Below, in pieces: positions 6,599 to 6,621 of a stretch of DNA of 6,621 nucleotides. Below the pieces are notes generated by a model. That model ran no database searches. It was not told where the DNA came from and saw only the letters and a program-made list of their open reading frames with translations. Source of the stretch: Spirochaetales bacterium (GTDB lineage: Bacteria; Spirochaetota; Spirochaetia; JABMQR01); NCBI GenBank assembly GCA_023139255.1, contig JAGLNY010000066.1:1-6621 (forward strand). Reading direction: 5' to 3'. The position numbers and the translations under genes were made by a program. Position 1 is the first letter of the stretch. The number at the start of each line of letters is the position of its first letter.

Positions 6599-6621
6599 TT
6601 AGTGTATTAGTTGATTAGTAC
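6599..6621. promoter_or_regulatory. Candidate operator over the predicted transcription start
   Basis: Three TTAGT words start at 6599, 6607 and 6615, exactly 8 bp apart. The same bases also form an imperfect inverted repeat, GTATTA (6604-6609) and TAGTAC (6616-6621), five of six pairs around a 6-bp centre. The position directly after the -10 box is typical for a repressor site; the layout is reminiscent of GntR-type operators, but that comparison is from memory. The element may continue past the window. Confidence 0.45.

Overview
The window looks like chromosomal sequence from a free-living or sediment-type spirochaete (Spirochaetota). The basis is a small coiled-coil protein at the right end that resembles a family I remember as mostly spirochaetal (DUF6657, name recalled and not searched), a giant ankyrin protein with a Pro/Glu-rich leader, and moderate GC with Shine-Dalgarno starts and -35/-10 promoters. 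The phylum call is inference; no rRNA or other marker gene is present.

Left half (1-3018, + strand): the 3' part of one very large ankyrin-repeat gene that is open at the left edge, so its start and N-terminus lie outside the window. It has a Pro/Glu-rich linker followed by about 26 ankyrin units. Many units are arranged in a higher-order pattern of three (34, 33 and 31 residues), which is the most unusual thing here.

Middle (3077-5692, - strand): a tightly packed run, read right to left, of an alanyl-tRNA editing protein (AlaX with a DHHA1 domain), an AlkD-type DNA alkylation repair glycosylase and a small VTT/YqaA-type membrane protein. Gaps are 20 nt and about 4 nt, so they are probably one transcript. 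Their jobs (proofreading of mischarged tRNA, base-lesion excision, membrane transport or lipid handling) have no obvious common pathway beyond housekeeping. The last gene converges on the ankyrin gene, with only 58 bp between stop codons and no convincing terminator.

Right end (5693-6621): a 156-bp divergent intergenic region, the small alpha-helical/coiled-coil gene (5849-6466, + strand), then 155 bp of AT-rich non-coding DNA. That last stretch carries a T-rich tract, a consensus -35 box, a fair -10 box, and a repeat element over the predicted transcription start. This appears to be a regulated promoter for a gene just beyond the window. No RNA gene, insertion sequence, CRISPR array or attachment site was seen, and no gene-free stretch exceeds 300 bases.
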